From: Candidatus Gastranaerophilales bacterium
GTDB taxonomy: Bacteria > Cyanobacteriota > Vampirovibrionia > Gastranaerophilales > Gastranaerophilaceae
NCBI GenBank assembly: GCA_944325025.1
Contig: CALUYN010000018.1
Location: 1-35,489, forward strand
Direction: 5' to 3'
Length of the DNA: 35,489 nt
In this document: positions 32,413-35,489 of the stretch, piece after piece
Position numbering within the stretch: the first letter of the stretch is position 1
Layout of the letters: every line of letters starts with the position of its first letter
The notes under the pieces: model-generated
Seen by the model: only the letters and a program-made list of their open reading frames with translations
Databases searched by the model: none
Told to the model about the DNA's origin: nothing
Position numbers and translations under genes: made by a program

Positions 32413-32516
32413 ATATAATAATCTCCTTAATTTTTCTTTATTAATTATTATATATTTTTAATATTATTTTGAATTCGGATAAATAGAGTATTTTCTGATT
32501 GTATTGTTCTCAATCT

Positions 32517-32546
32517 AAAAAGGCTATCTTTAAAGATAGCCTTTTT
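32517..32546 (-). terminator. Bidirectional terminator-like palindrome
   Basis: Perfect inverted repeat AAAAAGGCTATCTTT / AAAGATAGCCTTTTT, 15 bp per arm, with T-runs on both strands; 17 bp after the stop of the glycine-zipper protein gene. Confidence 0.85.
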
Positions 32547-32563
32547 AATGTTCAGTAATTTTA

Positions 32564-33553
32564 TTATTTATTGCTGCCGCCGAACATCCAACCTAAGATA
32601 AGTCCTGCGCCTGCTGCTATAGCTCCCCATTTGCCTGCGGTTTTCCATTTAAAGTTTTTCAATCCTTTTGTACAAGCTTCTGTGATTTCTTTTGTTGTAC
32701 TTTTGTTAAACAATTTTTTATCTTTGTCCCAGAGTTTGAATACATCATCAAGAACTCCGGTTGCTTTTTTTACAGCCTGTTCTTGAGTATTGATTTTCCC
32801 TTTAATAGCTGTTTTTATATTGTTGTAAGCTTTTGGGGTATTAATGAATTTATCAATATTAGCTTTTGTAGCAGCATCATCTGCACCTTTTAAATGAAAT
32901 TCTTCTGCATGTTCTGTTAAAAATTTATGAATTGTTGATTTTTTCTTATCAGGTAAGCCTTTAAAAGCTTCTTCAAGTTTTTTATATCCTGCTAATTTTT
33001 CATTTTGATAGTTGATATCTGTTCCCAAAATGTTATCACTAATACCTTTTACAAATTGGGATATACCATCTTGTGTTTTAGGGATTTTGTGTTTTGTTAA
33101 ATAAGTTTTTGCTTCTTTTGATAATTTTGAAATATCATCGCCCTCTTTGAAGTTTAATAATTCCTGATAAACTTCAGGTTTAATTTTATGTGTTTTAAGA
33201 ACATTAGCGGTTTGGAGTTTTGTATATTCTTTGCCGAATTCTTTAATAAAACCGTCTTTCAAACCGTTTTCTCCAACTGGGTTTGTCCCAAAGAAATAAG
33301 TCCCTGCTGCAGTACCAATACCTGCGGCTGCTCCTAGTTTTAGCCCTGTAGATAAACCTGAACCGGATTTTTCAAACGTATCGGTTTGCGGCTGTTGAAG
33401 CCCTTGAAATGTTGTTTGAGCTCCTCCATTTTGATTTGTATTTGAAAATGTTTGTTGAGCCATAAAATCATCGCTCATTGCCCCTGTTGAATACGGATTA
33501 TATAACCCATAAGGGTTGTTGTACAATCCTAAACTGTCAATTTGTGTAGACAT
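32564..33553 (-). CDS. Hypothetical protein with NPYG repeats and two glycine-zipper hydrophobic segments
   Basis: 329 residues; family not recognised. The N-terminus is Asn/Tyr/Gln-rich (LYNNPYGLYNPYSTG, then GGAQTTFQGLQQPQ) with no signal peptide. A glycine-zipper-like helix follows near residues 69-85 (GLKLGAAAGIGTAAGTYFF), then a ~200-residue lysine-rich helical region, and a second glycine-rich hydrophobic end (GAIAAGAGLILGWMFGGSNK). Two such helices flanking a basic body suggest a membrane-associated or membrane-inserting protein. The TTFQGL motif near its start resembles NIKFKGKI in the giant protein. AAAGGTAAAGG lies upstream of ATG. A terminator follows. Confidence 0.75.
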   Translation of the reverse strand: MSTQIDSLGLYNNPYGLYNPYSTGAMSDDFMAQQTFSNTNQNGGAQTTFQGLQQPQTDTFEKSGSGLSTGLKLGAAAGIGTAAGTYFFGTNPVGENGLKDGFIKEFGKEYTKLQTANVLKTHKIKPEVYQELLNFKEGDDISKLSKEAKTYLTKHKIPKTQDGISQFVKGISDNILGTDINYQNEKLAGYKKLEEAFKGLPDKKKSTIHKFLTEHAEEFHLKGADDAATKANIDKFINTPKAYNNIKTAIKGKINTQEQAVKKATGVLDDVFKLWDKDKKLFNKSTTKEITEACTKGLKNFKWKTAGKWGAIAAGAGLILGWMFGGSNK

Positions 33554-33660
33554 AAAATACCTTTACCTTTCCAAAAAATTTAAATAACCTAACCTTATTT
33601 ATATAAACAATTTTTTGTTCCAAAAATTGCTTATTAAAATAAAGATTGGTTAACATATTG

Positions 33661-34935
33661 TTACAAAGATAAAGAATTAAATAATTTTTCAAATTCGGGA
33701 AATGATATATCTACCCACTCAAAGCCATTTATTAACAGAGGCTTTTCACATATTAATCCTGCGACATATAAACTCATTGCAAGTCTGTGATCATGGTATG
33801 TTTCAACCTCTGTACCGCCTTTTAAAGACTTTTTACCGTTAATAATAAACCCATCAGGAGTTTCTACAATATCTGCTCCGATTTTTTTTAGCTCTGTCAC
33901 AACTGCTTTAATTCTGTCCGATTCTTTGTTGCGCAAATCTTGTGCATCTTTAATAATTGTTGTTCCTTCCGCTTGAGTAGCAAGAACTGCAATTACAGGA
34001 AGCTCATCTATAAGACGCGGAATTATTTCCCCTTCAATGGTGCAGGCTTTTAAATTTGAGTAAGATACTTGAAGATCTCCGACAAGTTCTCCTGAAACAA
34101 TTTTCTTATCAAGAATTTCAATACTTCCGCCCATTTTTTCTGCGGCTTCAAGTATTCCTATTCTAGTCGGATTTAACCCTACATTTTTTAATATTATTTT
34201 TGCGTTAGGAACAATCAAACCTGCAGCAATAAAATAAGCAGCAGAAGATATATCTCCGCAAATTTCAATTGTACGAGGCTCAAGTATTGATTTTTCAATA
34301 GTGACGGTCTTGCAATCTATATTTATATTGGCGCCCATATATTTGAGCATAATTTCGGTGTGGTTGCGGGAAATATAAGGTTCAGTAAAACTTGTTTTTC
34401 CTTCTGCGTTCAATCCTGCAAGCAGTATGCAGGATTTAACCTGTGCAGACGCGAGTTTTGAATTATAATCTATTGCGTGTAAATTTTTCCCTTGGATATT
34501 CAGCGGGGCTTTAAAGTCGTTCGATTTTATTTCGGCTCCCATAAGTGACAATGGTTCGATAACACGCTTCATCGGGCGTTTTGAAAGACTATCATCGCCT
34601 ATTAATGTTGAGTTAAAGTTTTGCCCTGCAAGAATTCCAGACATTAGCCTCATTGTTGTTCCTGAATTCCCGCAATCAAGAGCAATTGAGGGTGTATTTA
34701 ATTTTCCTGTGGAATTTATAATTAATAATTCATTATCAAATTCTGCCTGTACGCCGAGTGCTTTGCAGACATTTAGCGAAGATAATGGATCTTGTCCTTT
34801 GGAAAAGTTTTTAATAACAGACTCCCCTTTAGCAATTGAGGCAAACATTACTGCTCTATGGGAAATTGATTTATCTGCGGGGATTGTAACGGCACCTTTT
34901 AAGCCTTTATTTATTTTATTGACAATTTTTTGCAT
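33661..34935 (-). CDS. aroA: 3-phosphoshikimate 1-carboxyvinyltransferase (EPSP synthase)
   Basis: Sixth step of the shikimate pathway: phosphoenolpyruvate plus shikimate-3-phosphate to EPSP. 424 residues, normal length. Active-site motifs: PADKSISHR (K22, R27), CGNSGTTMRLMSG, DDSLSKRPM, the catalytic aspartate in RLIDELPVIAVLA, and RNKESDRI. The C-terminal DHRLAMSLYVAGL is also typical. No ribosome binding site; an extended -10 (TGCTAAAAT) ends six bases before ATG, implying a leaderless mRNA. No other aromatic-pathway gene is adjacent. Confidence 0.96.
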   Translation of the reverse strand: MQKIVNKINKGLKGAVTIPADKSISHRAVMFASIAKGESVIKNFSKGQDPLSSLNVCKALGVQAEFDNELLIINSTGKLNTPSIALDCGNSGTTMRLMSGILAGQNFNSTLIGDDSLSKRPMKRVIEPLSLMGAEIKSNDFKAPLNIQGKNLHAIDYNSKLASAQVKSCILLAGLNAEGKTSFTEPYISRNHTEIMLKYMGANINIDCKTVTIEKSILEPRTIEICGDISSAAYFIAAGLIVPNAKIILKNVGLNPTRIGILEAAEKMGGSIEILDKKIVSGELVGDLQVSYSNLKACTIEGEIIPRLIDELPVIAVLATQAEGTTIIKDAQDLRNKESDRIKAVVTELKKIGADIVETPDGFIINGKKSLKGGTEVETYHDHRLAMSLYVAGLICEKPLLINGFEWVDISFPEFEKLFNSLSL

Positions 34936-34941
34936 AAAATA

Positions 34942-34950
34942 ATTTTAGCA
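34942..34950 (-). promoter_or_regulatory. Extended -10 promoter giving a leaderless aroA mRNA
   Basis: Minus strand TGCTAAAAT, then TATTTT, then ATG at 34935; the same six-base spacing as the gene at 6710. Confidence 0.6.
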
Positions 34951-35022
34951 TGAAATAAATGTTTGTGGTAATATAAAATAGCTTGAATTGAACACAATTA
35001 GAGCAAACATATTAAAAGCCAA

Positions 35023-35109
35023 AGAGGGGTGTCCGAGCGGTTTAAGGTGCAATCTTGGAAAGGTTGTGTGGGAGCAATTCCACCGTGGGTTCGAATCCCA
35101 TCCCCTCTG
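35023..35109 (+). tRNA. tRNA-Ser (GGA)
   Basis: 87 nt with a long variable arm (GTGGGAGCAATTCCAC). Acceptor AGAGGGG/CCCCTCT, discriminator G35109. The anticodon stem CAATC/GGTTG closes TTGGAAA, anticodon GGA. A T-run (35110-35115) follows. A weak promoter TTGAAC-N16-TATTAA (34988-35015) would start transcription almost at the tRNA. Confidence 0.95.
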
Positions 35110-35138
35110 TTTTTTGTAATTTATATATAATATTGAGG

Positions 35139-35198
35139 GATGAGAACCACAAGGCGGAGCCTTGTCCGGTTCGAGCGCGAACGAGCTGAGGGCGAAGG
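35139..35198 (+). repeat. Truncated tRNA-3'-end-associated element at tRNA-Ser
   Basis: The first 60 nt of the element found after tRNA-Lys and tRNA-Met: GATGAGAACC, hairpin ACAAGGC-gga-GCCTTGT, CCGGTTCGAGCGCGAAC, GAGCTGAGGGCGAAGG. It stops abruptly at 35198; no second copy of the tRNA end follows. The stretch to 35321 shows nothing else recognisable. Confidence 0.88.
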
Positions 35199-35321
35199 TA
35201 TAAATTAACATGTAGAAGCAATGTCGTTAGCAATTAGTTTCATAATTTATTATTATGGAATTTTTTAGTGGGAAAATTATTAAACTAAATGTTAGCAAAT
35301 AATACTATATTTTTTAAATAA

Positions 35322-35489
35322 TTAATTCTTTTTTTGAATAATTGCATCTATTTCATTTTTTATATCACTATAAGATAAGGCATTATAACCTAATTTTTTA
35401 ATTCTATTTAAGCCAATGCTTTTACCATCTTTGCATTTTTCATTTATTACAGAAGTTGGCACGATATAAAATTCCCAATTATTTAAATT
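35322..35489 (-). CDS. C-terminal 55 residues of an unidentified protein (runs off the window)
   Basis: The minus-strand frame is open from the window edge to TAA at 35324-35322. It contains NWEFYIVPTSVINEKCKDGK, then SIGLNRIKKLGYN, ALSYSDIKNEIDAIIQKKN. Codon-like composition and a clean stop support a real gene whose start lies beyond 35489. The pattern WxFYxVPTxxIN...LxRxxKL recalls C-terminal parts of nuclease- or restriction-associated hypothetical proteins, but I cannot assign a family from 55 residues. Confidence 0.65.
   Translation of the reverse strand, partial: NLNNWEFYIVPTSVINEKCKDGKSIGLNRIKKLGYNALSYSDIKNEIDAIIQKKN

Noticed and set aside
34945-35233. Minus-strand frames of 88 and 63 codons
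   Set aside because: They read through tRNA-Ser and the repeat element on the opposite strand.

Overview
Taxonomic impression (inference). The window is AT-rich, with an outer membrane (autotransporter barrel, TolC, lipoprotein), a type IV-pilin-like prepilin with the TLAEVLITLGIIGVVAA signature, and a mixture of Shine-Dalgarno and apparently leaderless genes. Together these suggest a gut Gastranaerophilales/Melainabacteria-type genome (non-photosynthetic relatives of Cyanobacteria). No rRNA or phylogenetic marker was available to prove it.

Layout. 1-464: two and a half identical 138-bp tandem units running into tRNA-Pro(CGG). 465-3074 (-): beta-helix autotransporter. 3299-6198 (+): dicarboxylate/amino-acid symporter, small secreted protein, queF, yraN. 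6208-6680: nested inverted-repeat element. 6710-8356: divergent U32-like Fe-S protein. 8724-9842: autoinhibited Fic protein with operator-like palindromes at its promoter, lying between two ~210-bp direct repeats. 10288-10971 (-): pilin-like prepilin. 11499-14291: GH77 4-alpha-glucanotransferase and a TPR/beta-propeller secreted protein. 14396-15362 (-): orphan sugar ABC permease preceded by an overlooked 44-aa membrane protein. 15550-17281: TrhP-type U32 protein overlapping a YqeG-type HAD phosphatase. 17365-18255: membrane metalloprotease candidate. 18284-20763 (-): TolC-like protein plus ArsP_2-type 10-TM metal exporter. 20831-21445: GNAT-like protein. 21689-21999: tRNA-Met with repeat element. 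22037-23059 (-): sugar-phosphate nucleotidyltransferase. 23219-30700: a 2493-residue protein, then a small coiled-coil protein. 31155-31476: tRNA-Lys with repeat element. 31516-34935 (-): lipoprotein, glycine-zipper protein, aroA. 35023-35198: tRNA-Ser with repeat element. 35322-end: C-terminus of an unknown gene.

Most unusual points. (1) All four tRNA genes are bordered by repeats, and in three of them a fragment of the tRNA itself is duplicated. The Lys, Met and Ser genes share one ~130-nt, hairpin-rich element at their 3' side. In Lys and Met it lies between copies of the tRNA 3' end plus its flank, and paired positions change together between copies. This looks like a small non-coding element that targets or arises at tRNA ends. 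(2) The 2493-residue protein combines an EF-hand-like segment, LysM, an annexin-like motif, a hydrophobic glycine-rich stretch, a region resembling OspF/SpvC phosphothreonine lyases, and a calpain-like cysteine protease. That is the profile of a multidomain effector aimed at eukaryotic or other target cells. (3) Several genes carry a -10 hexamer six or seven bases before ATG, implying leaderless mRNAs. All homology statements come from reading motifs, not from database searches.
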